A DNA stretch of 34,177 nucleotides, taken from positions 1 to 34,177 of the forward strand of contig PAZE01000040.1 of the NCBI GenBank assembly GCA_002716065.1, read 5' to 3'. Shown in pieces: positions 6,191-15,028 of this stretch (position 1 is its first letter; each line of letters begins with the position of its first letter). The position numbers and the translations under genes are program-made. The notes under the pieces are model-generated. The model was not told where the DNA came from, ran no database searches, and saw only the letters and a program-made list of their open reading frames with translations. This DNA comes from Crocinitomicaceae bacterium (GTDB taxonomy: Bacteria; Bacteroidota; Bacteroidia; Flavobacteriales_D; Parvicellaceae).

Positions 6191-8614
6191 TTAATTGCTG
6201 GTTTTGTTTTTGACATACTTCTCTAGCCATTGATCTTGTTCCCATAGCATATGCATAATGGATTCCTTGGCTTTATATCCATGGCTTTCTTTTGGTAAAA
6301 CAACCAATCTTGCTGTTGCTCCAAGTCCCTTAAGGGCGTTGAAATAGCGTTCGCTTTGCATAGGGTAGGTTCCAGAGTTGTTATCTGCCTGACCATGAAT
6401 AAGTAGTAATGGATGCTTCATTTTATGCGCATTCATAAATGGAGACATCGTATTGTAAGTAATTGGAGAATCCCAATAGCTTCTTTCCTCACTTTGAAAC
6501 CCAAAAGGTGTAAGAGTTCTATTGTAAGCTCCACTTCGAGCAATTCCAGCAGCAAATAAATTAGAGTGGGTGAGTAAATTAGCTGTCATAAAAGCTCCAT
6601 AAGAATGACCACCTACAGCAACTCTTTCTGGGTCAATATAACCCATGTTGTCAATTGCATCAATTGCTGCTTTTGCATTGCCAACCAATTGTTTAATAAA
6701 AGTATCGTTAGGTTCTTGGTCTCCTTCACCAACAATTGGGAAGGTAGCTCCATCCAATACTGCGTATCCTCTAGTTACCCAATAGATCATAGATCCGTAA
6801 TAGGGGAAAGTAAATTTATTAGGGTTTGCAGTAGATTGACCAGCACTTGCTTTATCCTTGTATTCTCTAGGATAGGCCCAAAGAATAAGTGGTAGTTTGT
6901 TTTTCTGGGTTTTATCGTAACCAACAGGTAGATATAAGGTTCCGGAAAGATCTAGGCTGTCGTATCTTTTGTATTTTACAACTTCTTTGTGAACATTCTG
7001 AATACTTTTAAAAGGGTTGTCAAAAGAAGTAATTTGCTTTAGGCTATTTTTCTTATTTATATTTCTCAAATAAAAATTAGGATACTCAGTTGCAGATTCA
7101 ATACGAACTAAAAAGATTCCTTTTTCAATATTAACAGCATCGTAAATATTTTCCAGCTTATTGGTGTAACTCGATTGATAGACTCTAGTAGTTTTTTCAG
7201 CAGCAATGTTGTACTTGTCAATAAAAGGAAACTGCCCTTTTTTTGAATAACCTTGACCAATTAGATATACATGTCCTTTATCAACTTTTAGTACATTTTT
7301 CCCTAAGCTGTTTTTTGATAATACAAAATTTCCAGGATCATTGTACCGATCTTGATAATTTCTATCATCAATAATTTTTGGTTGTTTAGAATTGTCTGAG
7401 GGATTAAAAAGATACGATTTGGTGTTTCTAGTGTTCCACCAATAATCGCTAGCAATTGCTAAATCATCACTACTCCAAGTAATTTCAGAAAAACGTTGCT
7501 TTAGTTTAATTAGAGATTGGGGAGCTGAAGTAAATGGGGCAGAGAGTTCAAATAGTTCATCTCTGTAAGAAACTTCATTTGCGGGGTCTCCACCATCAAG
7601 AGCCTCACACCAATAAATTGTTGATGGTTTGTCATTTCTCCAACCAATATTTCTTTTGCCTTTTTTACAGGACATAAATCCTTTAGGTAGTACTTCAATT
7701 AACGGACTAGCATTAAAATCCTTTATTTTTTCTCCTTTAGTGTTGTAGATATTGGTTGTGTAAGGAAATCTATAGTAGGGTACCAAATAAGAAAAAGGTC
7801 TGCTTATAATGGACAGTAAAACAAAATTTCCGTCTGGGGAAAATGAAATTGATCGATACATAGCAGTTGGCGCCCAACTTTCTTGCTTTCCATTTAAGTC
7901 AATTCGTTTTAGCTCCGATAGTGCAAGTTGTTCGAAATTAAATTCGTCATCTTTGTTTTTTAACAAATCTTGATAGGTTCTATTTTGTGCTTTCTCACCA
8001 TTACTGACAGAAATAGTGGGGCCAGTTGGAACTGCAATTTTAGTGTCAATAAGAGGTTTTCTCGATGGTGGTAGAAATTTAACAATAAAGCCAGATCCAT
8101 CTTTTATCCAAGTGAAAGGTGAGCCCATGTTCGCATTTAAAACACCTTTTGTTAATTGCACAACTTTAGCGGTTTCTATGTCTAAGTACCAAAGCTCAAC
8201 ACCAGTATTTGAGGTATTAGTGAAAGCTATTTTGGATTGATCTTCAGACCATCTGAAATTTGAAAGCCGAGCATTTTTAGGAAGCCCTTCGATAGATTGA
8301 ATTACTTCACTTGAGGTTTTTTTGATTTTAAGGTTAGTGAAATAGTATTGTCTGCTTGAAATATTAGTAACTGGATTTATTCTAAGTCCAGCTAAACGAA
8401 CTTCATTTTCTGAAAGTTCAGCAATGCTTCCATAACTGTCTCTAAACCTTAATAGAATATTTTCGCCTTTGTCATCAATAATTACTGATGGAGCGGGTTG
8501 AGCATTTGCTAGTTCTAAAATCTCCTTTGGAGGAAGCTGGTAATTTAGATTCTCTTGTCCAGTGCTGAGAAAACTGGCAGATAACAATAAAGTGATAAGA
8601 ATAATATTTTTCAT
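6191..8614 (-). CDS. Secreted prolyl oligopeptidase-family (S9) serine peptidase
   Basis: An 807-residue protein with a signal peptide (MKNIILITLLLSASFLSTGQ). Residues ~50-560 form the non-catalytic beta-propeller, with Asp-box-like turns such as WSEDQSKIAFTN, WIKDGSGFIVKF and FSPDGNFVLLS. The C-terminal alpha/beta-hydrolase domain contains the nucleophile elbow GGHSYGAF with Ser671, Asp744 in HGQADNNSG and His778 in ESHGYKAK, so the triad is complete. The length and the LPLILWAYPREYKDK segment resemble the glutamyl endopeptidase-like branch of S9; substrate specificity cannot be read. It probably degrades peptides in the periplasm. The gene starts 16 bp after the SpoIIE phosphatase gene, likely on the same transcript. 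Confidence 0.9.
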   Translation of the reverse strand: MKNIILITLLLSASFLSTGQENLNYQLPPKEILELANAQPAPSVIIDDKGENILLRFRDSYGSIAELSENEVRLAGLRINPVTNISSRQYYFTNLKIKKTSSEVIQSIEGLPKNARLSNFRWSEDQSKIAFTNTSNTGVELWYLDIETAKVVQLTKGVLNANMGSPFTWIKDGSGFIVKFLPPSRKPLIDTKIAVPTGPTISVSNGEKAQNRTYQDLLKNKDDEFNFEQLALSELKRIDLNGKQESWAPTAMYRSISFSPDGNFVLLSIISRPFSYLVPYYRFPYTTNIYNTKGEKIKDFNASPLIEVLPKGFMSCKKGKRNIGWRNDKPSTIYWCEALDGGDPANEVSYRDELFELSAPFTSAPQSLIKLKQRFSEITWSSDDLAIASDYWWNTRNTKSYLFNPSDNSKQPKIIDDRNYQDRYNDPGNFVLSKNSLGKNVLKVDKGHVYLIGQGYSKKGQFPFIDKYNIAAEKTTRVYQSSYTNKLENIYDAVNIEKGIFLVRIESATEYPNFYLRNINKKNSLKQITSFDNPFKSIQNVHKEVVKYKRYDSLDLSGTLYLPVGYDKTQKNKLPLILWAYPREYKDKASAGQSTANPNKFTFPYYGSMIYWVTRGYAVLDGATFPIVGEGDQEPNDTFIKQLVGNAKAAIDAIDNMGYIDPERVAVGGHSYGAFMTANLLTHSNLFAAGIARSGAYNRTLTPFGFQSEERSYWDSPITYNTMSPFMNAHKMKHPLLLIHGQADNNSGTYPMQSERYFNALKGLGATARLVVLPKESHGYKAKESIMHMLWEQDQWLEKYVKNKTSN

Positions 8615-8630
8615 AAATATGATTAGTAGT

Positions 8631-10016
8631 TTATACTTGAACAGCTAAAATACAAACATCATCGATTTGTTCAAGATCCCCTTTCCAGGATTTAAATTCA
8701 TTTTGTAACTCTTCTTTTTGAGAAGGAAAAGATTTTGAAGCGTTTTTAAGTAGAAACTTTTTAAAGTTATTGTATTTGTATTTTTTTGATCTTTTACCTC
8801 CAAATTGATCTGCAAATCCATCCGAGAAAAGGTAGATTTGATCCCCGGAAGTTAAACTGATTTCTTTCGAAGTGAAATTTAGATCTTTGTAACTTTTCCC
8901 AACACTTTGCCGATCAGCATCTAACTCGTCAACTTCGTTTTTTTTATTTTTTATAATGTACATTGGGTTATTTGCACCGCTAAACATGAGCTGGTTAGTT
9001 TTTTGATTTAACCTGCATAACGCAATATCCATTCCGTCCTTAATATCAGAATTTCCCTTTCCCATTTGTTTAATTATAAGCTCTTTGGTTTTGTCCAAAA
9101 TGGAATTGGTATCGGAGAGCAGGTGTTCATTTACCGCACTGTTGAGAGCATTATTGCAAACCACACTAACCATAGCTCCCGGAACTCCATGTCCAGTGCA
9201 ATCAGCAACAGCAAAATAGATGTATTCTTCTTTTTTATGTATCCAATAGAAATCACCAGAAACTATATCTTTAGGTTGATAGTAAACAAAGTAGTTGTTA
9301 AAGTTGTTAGAGATCGCATCTTCTGTTGGAAGTATGGCGTTTTGTAATCGTTTTGCATAGGTAATGCTATCGGTTATGGCAATATGTTTTTCTTCGATTT
9401 GTTCTTTTTTTATTTTAAGATCCTTTCTAGTGAGTTCTAAATTTTTTAGTGCTGTTGTTTTCATGGTTTCGTAAACAGAAACAACAAGTAGGGTAATAAG
9501 AATTAGACCAACATATACTGAAATGTAAAAGAAGTCAAGGAATGATTTGTTGAAATTTATTGTTAAGACTATTCCATTTGCCTTAAGTAGTCCAAAAGTG
9601 AGTACTGTTAAACTGCATATGATTACCCAAAGCCATACAATTTTCTTGTTCATCATTAATGAGGCTGTCATTGGAACAATAATGAACCATGGGGTCACTG
9701 GCGAATCGATTCCACCAGAAAAATAGGAACAAAACAGAACAGGTAAAAAGCAAAAGATGATGTATAAATTAGAGATGAGCTTTAAATCTGTTTTTGTTTT
9801 AAAAAGTAGCGATAAACCCAAAAGAGCAATGGTGTCTAGGGTCATCACATAAACACCATGTTTAAACCCTATTAACAAACTAACAATTACATATAATAAG
9901 GCAAAAAGACTGGTGATAAGGCAAGCAGAACATGCAAATCTAGCCTGCTGCTTAAAATCATTTGTTGCATCTTTGTTGTACTGTTTTGTGAAAAATTGTA
10001 ATAGGGCAATCAACAT
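8631..10016 (-). CDS. Membrane-anchored SpoIIE/PP2C-type serine/threonine phosphatase
   Basis: A 461-residue protein. Residues ~30-185 hold about six membrane helices (ACLITSLFALLYVIVSLLIG, a pair around 62-100, 110-150, and 160-185). A charged coiled-coil linker with DSITYAKRLQNAILP follows. The catalytic domain has all acidic metal-binding motifs: Asp250/Asp255 (DIVSGDF), Asp272 (ADCTGHGVPGAMVS), Asp327 (KDGMD), Asp399 (SDGFADQFGG) and a C-terminal DD. It should dephosphorylate a Ser/Thr-phosphorylated partner in the cytoplasm in response to a membrane signal. Its TAA overlaps the ATG of nothing downstream, but its own ATG overlaps the stop of the FAD-oxidoreductase gene upstream (TAATG), implying coupling. 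It is a paralogue of the phosphatase half of the 29340-32471 protein. Confidence 0.9.
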   Translation of the reverse strand: MLIALLQFFTKQYNKDATNDFKQQARFACSACLITSLFALLYVIVSLLIGFKHGVYVMTLDTIALLGLSLLFKTKTDLKLISNLYIIFCFLPVLFCSYFSGGIDSPVTPWFIIVPMTASLMMNKKIVWLWVIICSLTVLTFGLLKANGIVLTINFNKSFLDFFYISVYVGLILITLLVVSVYETMKTTALKNLELTRKDLKIKKEQIEEKHIAITDSITYAKRLQNAILPTEDAISNNFNNYFVYYQPKDIVSGDFYWIHKKEEYIYFAVADCTGHGVPGAMVSVVCNNALNSAVNEHLLSDTNSILDKTKELIIKQMGKGNSDIKDGMDIALCRLNQKTNQLMFSGANNPMYIIKNKKNEVDELDADRQSVGKSYKDLNFTSKEISLTSGDQIYLFSDGFADQFGGKRSKKYKYNNFKKFLLKNASKSFPSQKEELQNEFKSWKGDLEQIDDVCILAVQV

Positions 10017-11818
10017 TATTTTCGTATTAGCTTAATAATTCTAGCCAGAATTTTAGCGATAAAAATAGTAAATCTTGCCCATAATGGAATTTCTTTCTGC
10101 CAAGGTAAACCTCTTGCGTAGTTTTTTTTGTCTTTTCTCCTAAGAACACTTAACAAAAAAGGTTCGTGAAGATCCCATATTTTACATAATTTATGCTTGG
10201 TTTTTGATTGGGTGATAATGCAATTCACTGCTCTTCTGGCGGCTTCATTAGCACCTTCCATAGTAGCTAAATCTGTGTTGGTGCGAACATAATCAGATGC
10301 TAGAAATAGATTGCCAACACCAGTAAATGCCTCCGGTCTAAGAACCCAAGTATTCACTTTGTTTATAAGTAGAGGTTCTTTGTTGATGGTTTTAAAATGG
10401 GTGTGCATCTCATTAAAACGTTGACCCCAGTTGGGTTGAGGCATATAGTTTTGCTTGATTTGTTGTTCTATTGATCTTTCATGATGAGTGTGGGTGATTT
10501 TTTCAAACTCAATACTTCTATCTAGATAAACATGTTCTAGCATATCGTCTGTAAGAATAGTTTTATCTGGTGTATTTACACTTTTGCAGAGCTGATTCCA
10601 GGTTTCCTTTTTAATTTCATCAATATCACACTCACTTGCTTTTTTTCCATTCAATCCTTCTTTAAACCAATCAGAAATATCAACTGAGATGATGTCTTTT
10701 ACTTTTCCATTTCCATAATCTTTTAGATCGAAATCATCCCAAAATTGCTCCTGTGAGATTGAAGTTAGTGCCCATTGAGTGTCTGAGTGAATGATATGCC
10801 CCTTGTTAATGGGTGTTTTTTTATTAATAAAAAATTGAATTCCATTCATCCAATTAACAGAACTGCTAAGTGCCTGTATGTTTCTAAAGGTTGCATCTGC
10901 TTTAAGCATATCATCGTCAATTAACTCTGCAAATCGCTCAACTGGAATAGCAGAGATATAATAATCAGCTTTATGCAAGGAAGTTTTATTGTTTGTTGTA
11001 ATTTCTACCGATTGAATGTTGTCTTTGGCAACATTAAATTTATTCACGCTTGAATTGAAGTTGTATACTAAACCTTTGGATTTTAGGTAGTCTAGCCAAG
11101 GGTCTATCCAAACATCATTTGTGGGGCCATTTAATAATCTGTCAGTGGCAACACCATCAAATGGGTTAAGGGTGTCAAAAATTAATTGCAGAAAAATATC
11201 TCCAACAGTTTTAGTGCTAACCGTTTCTGCTTTAGCGGCAACTAATGATCGAGTTAATCCTAGAACAAATAACTCTCTGTAGGCATCGCCTCTTTTTGGA
11301 TTGTCGGCATCAAGAAATTCCCACCAGCCAATTTTTTCATAAACTTCTTTTCTTCTCTCATAACTAGATGTCATTAGTTGCCAGATTCTATTCACGAAAA
11401 ATTCAATATCATCAAGATCAAGTCCTGTGTTTTTATCAAAAATCCCTTCAATAGCCGCTTTAAGGTCTTTTTTTGTTGTTGGGAAATGATTAAGAGCAAC
11501 AATGGGTGGTTTTCCATACCTAGTAATCATAACAGAATAGGTTTCTACAAGATTGTCAAGGACAGTTTTTCCTTTGTAGGGTATTCTGGACATAATATCT
11601 GTTATGTGCTTGTAGAAACCAGGGAAAAAACGAAATCCATGTTCACCCGGAAGTGGAAGTCTTCCATTTTCTGCTGAATTAGGAACAGGAATGCTTCTAG
11701 CTTTTCCACCAGGAATGGTTTCTTGCTTTTCAAATACTTCAACTTCGAAATTTCTCTCAATTAATTCGTGAGCTGCACTTAGGCCTGCAACACCACCTCC
11801 AAGAATTATTACTTTCAT
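10016..11818 (-). CDS. FAD-dependent oxidoreductase of the phytoene desaturase / hydroxysqualene dehydroxylase type
   Basis: A 600-residue protein. The N-terminal FAD-binding Rossmann motif is intact (VIILGGGVAGLSAAHELIER, then VFEK and PGGKARS). GEHGFRFFPGFYKH follows, a motif typical of the HpnE-like branch of amine oxidase/phytoene desaturase-fold enzymes. The C-terminal FAD-contacting part is NLFLASDYVRTNTDLATMEGANEAARRAV. The last ~40 residues are basic and hydrophobic (LWARFTIFIAKILARIIKLIRK), suggesting peripheral membrane attachment, which fits an isoprenoid-type substrate. HpnE proper is shorter (about 420 residues), and no squalene or carotenoid gene is nearby, so the actual substrate is open. 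It is the first gene of the unit that continues with the SpoIIE phosphatase and the S9 peptidase. Confidence 0.75.
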   Translation of the reverse strand: MKVIILGGGVAGLSAAHELIERNFEVEVFEKQETIPGGKARSIPVPNSAENGRLPLPGEHGFRFFPGFYKHITDIMSRIPYKGKTVLDNLVETYSVMITRYGKPPIVALNHFPTTKKDLKAAIEGIFDKNTGLDLDDIEFFVNRIWQLMTSSYERRKEVYEKIGWWEFLDADNPKRGDAYRELFVLGLTRSLVAAKAETVSTKTVGDIFLQLIFDTLNPFDGVATDRLLNGPTNDVWIDPWLDYLKSKGLVYNFNSSVNKFNVAKDNIQSVEITTNNKTSLHKADYYISAIPVERFAELIDDDMLKADATFRNIQALSSSVNWMNGIQFFINKKTPINKGHIIHSDTQWALTSISQEQFWDDFDLKDYGNGKVKDIISVDISDWFKEGLNGKKASECDIDEIKKETWNQLCKSVNTPDKTILTDDMLEHVYLDRSIEFEKITHTHHERSIEQQIKQNYMPQPNWGQRFNEMHTHFKTINKEPLLINKVNTWVLRPEAFTGVGNLFLASDYVRTNTDLATMEGANEAARRAVNCIITQSKTKHKLCKIWDLHEPFLLSVLRRKDKKNYARGLPWQKEIPLWARFTIFIAKILARIIKLIRK

Positions 11819-11912
11819 TGATTAGGGGTTATCTATAAGTTAAGGGTTATATGAAATTAATTATAAATATATAGCTTAAAGCCGTAATATTTAATTGTAG
11901 GTCGCTAAAAAA

Positions 11913-12578
11913 TCAAAATATTGTTTCTCCATTTAAGTCTGTAGTTAATACTTCGCTTAAATAATCTAAAAATGGCAAAATAATTTTAAATTCATTTTTC
12001 AGCCATTTATTAAAATTTGGATGTAGTAATTTGTGCTCATCTATTTTTTGAGAAAAAATAAATTGTTTGAATCTTAGGTACTCAATTGAAGGGTGATTTT
12101 TGTTAAATCCTTTTGGACAAGTTTTAAGTTTTTCTCCTTGTAGTTTGTTCCAGCTATTGGTAATCGATTTTTTTTCAACTACTTCGATAAAATCATCACC
12201 AGCAATTTCTATCTCTTTTCTTATGCGAAGTAAATCATCTTTATTAGGAGCCCAAAAACCAGTAGCTAAAAATGAATTTCCAGGCTCAATATGAAGATAA
12301 TAGCCACCCCTAAAAAGAGGTTTTGTTCTATGGAATGCAATCCCAAAATGATTTTTATAGGGAGTTTTGTTTTTTGAAAAACGAATATCTCTATAGATTC
12401 TAAAAACCTTAACACTATCTAAATTATTCTCCTTTTTTAGATCTTGAAAAAGGGAGTTGGAGAATTCTTGAACAATCTGTTTAGAAGCATCATGTAAATG
12501 TTTGTTTTTTTTAAACCAATCTCTATTGTTGTTTTGTTTTAACAACTTTAAAAATGTAAACACTTCTTTCTCTAGCAT
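11913..12578 (-). CDS. DUF2461 domain protein
   Basis: A 221-residue cytoplasmic protein that matches the DUF2461/TIGR02453 family over its full length. The diagnostic segments are NNNRDWFKKNK near residue 15, VFRIYRDIRFSKNKTPYK (58-75), the FRGGYYLHIEPGNSFLATGFW stretch (88-108) and PNKDDLLRIRKEI. The biochemical function of the family is not known to me. It starts 23 bp after the stop of the multi-pass membrane protein gene, so the two are probably cotranscribed. A 94-bp spacer separates it from the FAD-oxidoreductase gene. Confidence 0.9.
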   Translation of the reverse strand: MLEKEVFTFLKLLKQNNNRDWFKKNKHLHDASKQIVQEFSNSLFQDLKKENNLDSVKVFRIYRDIRFSKNKTPYKNHFGIAFHRTKPLFRGGYYLHIEPGNSFLATGFWAPNKDDLLRIRKEIEIAGDDFIEVVEKKSITNSWNKLQGEKLKTCPKGFNKNHPSIEYLRFKQFIFSQKIDEHKLLHPNFNKWLKNEFKIILPFLDYLSEVLTTDLNGETIF

Positions 12579-12601
12579 TTGTTGAGTTTAATTTTGAAAC
12601 T

Positions 12602-14149
12602 TTAATCTATTTTGCTTGATAATGCGGGTTTTTTGTACATAGCCAAGACAAGGCTGATTAATAATAATGTTAGCCCAGGAACTTTGTACCTAACCAAACC
12701 TCCGATTACCGGACAGGTTAAGCCAATAATTGCATAAAGTTGAGCAACAAAAACAATATTAAATAAAAAGGCATTTAAATTTTGGTTGTTGAATTTTAAT
12801 TTAAATAGTATTACTAAAAGACAAATCAAGATGCAAAGATTTTCTATAGAGCATAGAATAAAAAAAACGGATTTATTTTCAACAAAAAAAGGTTTAGTAA
12901 AAATTGTTAAAATAGCTTTTGGAATAATTAATAATGTACTACTAAGGTTAGTTGATATTTCATCAATAGGGTAGTAACTATTTGCTTTTGGAAAACTATC
13001 TAAGAAATAACAAGTAAATAAGGAGTCTGTTTTTATAGGTTGAGAATTAAAACCATTATTGAAATTTTGATAATACAATCCAGGCTTAATTGTTATAAGT
13101 TGAGAATCTTTATTGGAATTAATTTTTTTCTCTTTTTGTTTTATTAAAACATTTTTATCAAAACGTATTAATTCATAGTTGTTGTTTTTTTGTGGTTTTA
13201 AGAAAAAATAACCTCCTTTAGCAATACGAACCTGTTCATTTTGTTTTTCTTTGAGCCTATTTAGTACTGAAAATTTTGGGTAAAAAGTTTCTATAACAAA
13301 TAAACTTCCAACTGCAATTAATGCAAAAAGTCCATATTTCAATAGAGTTTGTTTTTTTGAAGTTGTGTTGATCATAAAAACAATGCTTATTGGAAGTATA
13401 ATTAGAGCTATGTAATATTTTGTAATAAATAAAAGCAAAATAGATAGTCCAAAAAATAAGATATACTTAGGGCGCCATTTATTTTCATCTTTTAGTTTAA
13501 AAATGCAATAGATTAATACTCCCATTCCAAGAGTGATTAACCCTTCCTTTAAAATGCCTGAAGACCATAACAAAATTGAGGGGGTAAGAAAAATTACATA
13601 ATAGAGCAATTTTTTAGCATTTCCGCTAATTAAAGATGAATAGGATTTAAAAAGTAATATACAGCCAATAAGAGAAAGAAAACACATAAATACAACATGA
13701 ACACTAATGTTGCCAAATGAGAAAATCCTAACAATGGCATTGAATTTTGTGATAGTTCTATTGTTGCTAAAAGTACTTGAGCCTGTAGAGGTTAACTCTG
13801 CATATTTTTCTGATTGATACTTCCAATGTTTGGTATTTTTAAGGTAGCGGTTTAATTCCTCTTCATGAAAATAATATCCAGTAATAAGTTGTAAATAATC
13901 AAGAGGATTTTCTTTTAAAGTCTCATGGATGTATTTACTGTCGTTAAAGTATTTGTAGATGTCGGCATTTTTTTTATCTGAGTAATGGTTTGAATAGATA
14001 AAGTTTAGCGTTAACCCAGCTAAAATTTTAAGTAGAAAAAATAAAATGATTAATCTTTTCGATAAATAATCAGTAGAAAATATTTTCCATTTTAATATTA
14101 AAATACAAAAAGCAGCTATATAGATTATGCAAAGCGCAATTGCCATCAT
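12602..14149 (-). CDS. Multi-pass membrane protein, possibly glycan-related
   Basis: A 515-residue protein with roughly ten hydrophobic segments (from MMAIALCIIYIAAFCILIL at the N-terminus to LTLLLISLVLAMY at the end). Two hydrophilic regions stand out. One, after the second helix (residues ~55-130), has DIYKYFNDSKYIHE. The other, about 110 residues in the second half (~285-395), is rich in Lys and Asn. The central FLTPSILLWSSGILKEGL motif is one I associate with uncharacterised Bacteroidota membrane proteins annotated near surface-polysaccharide functions (EpsG/O-antigen polymerase-like topology). I cannot confirm that relationship. A second Met follows the first directly. Confidence 0.7.
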   Translation of the reverse strand: MMAIALCIIYIAAFCILILKWKIFSTDYLSKRLIILFFLLKILAGLTLNFIYSNHYSDKKNADIYKYFNDSKYIHETLKENPLDYLQLITGYYFHEEELNRYLKNTKHWKYQSEKYAELTSTGSSTFSNNRTITKFNAIVRIFSFGNISVHVVFMCFLSLIGCILLFKSYSSLISGNAKKLLYYVIFLTPSILLWSSGILKEGLITLGMGVLIYCIFKLKDENKWRPKYILFFGLSILLLFITKYYIALIILPISIVFMINTTSKKQTLLKYGLFALIAVGSLFVIETFYPKFSVLNRLKEKQNEQVRIAKGGYFFLKPQKNNNYELIRFDKNVLIKQKEKKINSNKDSQLITIKPGLYYQNFNNGFNSQPIKTDSLFTCYFLDSFPKANSYYPIDEISTNLSSTLLIIPKAILTIFTKPFFVENKSVFFILCSIENLCILICLLVILFKLKFNNQNLNAFLFNIVFVAQLYAIIGLTCPVIGGLVRYKVPGLTLLLISLVLAMYKKPALSSKID

Positions 14150-14254
14150 GTTAGTTTGAGAAATTAAATATAGCTTGAATAAAAAGATTTATTAAAATAT
14201 AATGTACCATATTTTATGTTGTGGTATTATACAAGTAAATTTAACCTTAAAATT

Positions 14255-15028
14255 ATGCTTAGAAATATTTCTTTTTTACCTTTTATTGTACTTGTAGTTG
14301 TTGGGCTATTTTTTAAATTTATGCATTGGCCTGGTGCTGCTTTGGTTGTTGTTGGATCATTATTTCTTTTGTCAATAAGACTACTTGCCCTGTCATTTAC
14401 TCAATTGAAATTACAATCCAAATTAATTCAAATTGTAAATCCTGTATTGGGTTGTGTTTTTGTTTTGAGCTTCGTCTTTAAGCTCATGCATTGGCCAGGG
14501 GCAAATATTCTTCTTATTTTATCTTTTTCGGGAATTTCATTGTCCTTGTTAATTTTTGCTTTTAAAGAAAAAAAACACTTTTTAGGGGTTTTCCCTGTTT
14601 TGTTTGCTTTTGTTTTAATGAGTGCTCTATTTAAAATTTTACATTGGCCGTACTCGACAGATTTGCTGTTGTTGAGTTTTTGTGGTTTTGCTGCTTTAGT
14701 ACCTGTTTTTTCTGCTTTTAGAGCATATAAGCAAAAGAATGATTCGAAAACTTTAAGTACTCATCTATTTGCGGTTTCCTTATTGTCTTTATGCTACTTT
14801 TTAATGGAGTTGTATTTGGTGATTTTCGAAGGTGGATTAGCGACAGGGGCAGCAATTCATCGTTTAATAATCATTTTTTTACTATTATTTGTTTTGCTTG
14901 TTGTTGGTAATGTTATTCGTAAAAAAGATTTAAAAAGTGTTAATCAGAAAGATTTTAATTTTTTACAATTTTTGGGAGTTTCCTATATGATTTTATTGGT
15001 TATTCAATCGCTAATTTCAGCAAGCTAG
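14255..15028 (+). CDS. GldL-related membrane protein with three HWP motifs
   Basis: I chose the ATG at 14255 (257 residues), which enters straight into the first helix; an ATG at 14216 would add 13 polar residues. Seven or so membrane helices are visible. The motif K-[FLI]-[ML]-H-W-P occurs three times: His24 (FKFMHWPGA), His79 (FKLMHWPGA) and His130 (FKILHWPYS). Each follows a hydrophobic helix with small residues before it, so the N-terminal half is an internal triplication of a two-helix hairpin. The same FK-x-x-HW-P sequence occurs in the N-terminal helices of GldL, the proton-channel motor subunit of gliding and type IX secretion. This protein has no GldL cytoplasmic domain, and no gldKMN genes are nearby. 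Confidence 0.75.
   Translation: MLRNISFLPFIVLVVVGLFFKFMHWPGAALVVVGSLFLLSIRLLALSFTQLKLQSKLIQIVNPVLGCVFVLSFVFKLMHWPGANILLILSFSGISLSLLIFAFKEKKHFLGVFPVLFAFVLMSALFKILHWPYSTDLLLLSFCGFAALVPVFSAFRAYKQKNDSKTLSTHLFAVSLLSLCYFLMELYLVIFEGGLATGAAIHRLIIIFLLLFVLLVVGNVIRKKDLKSVNQKDFNFLQFLGVSYMILLVIQSLISAS

Noticed and set aside
14255-15028. Annotating the HWP-repeat protein as gldL itself
   Set aside because: It lacks the GldL cytoplasmic domain and is not next to gldK, gldM or gldN; it has three motif copies and about seven helices.
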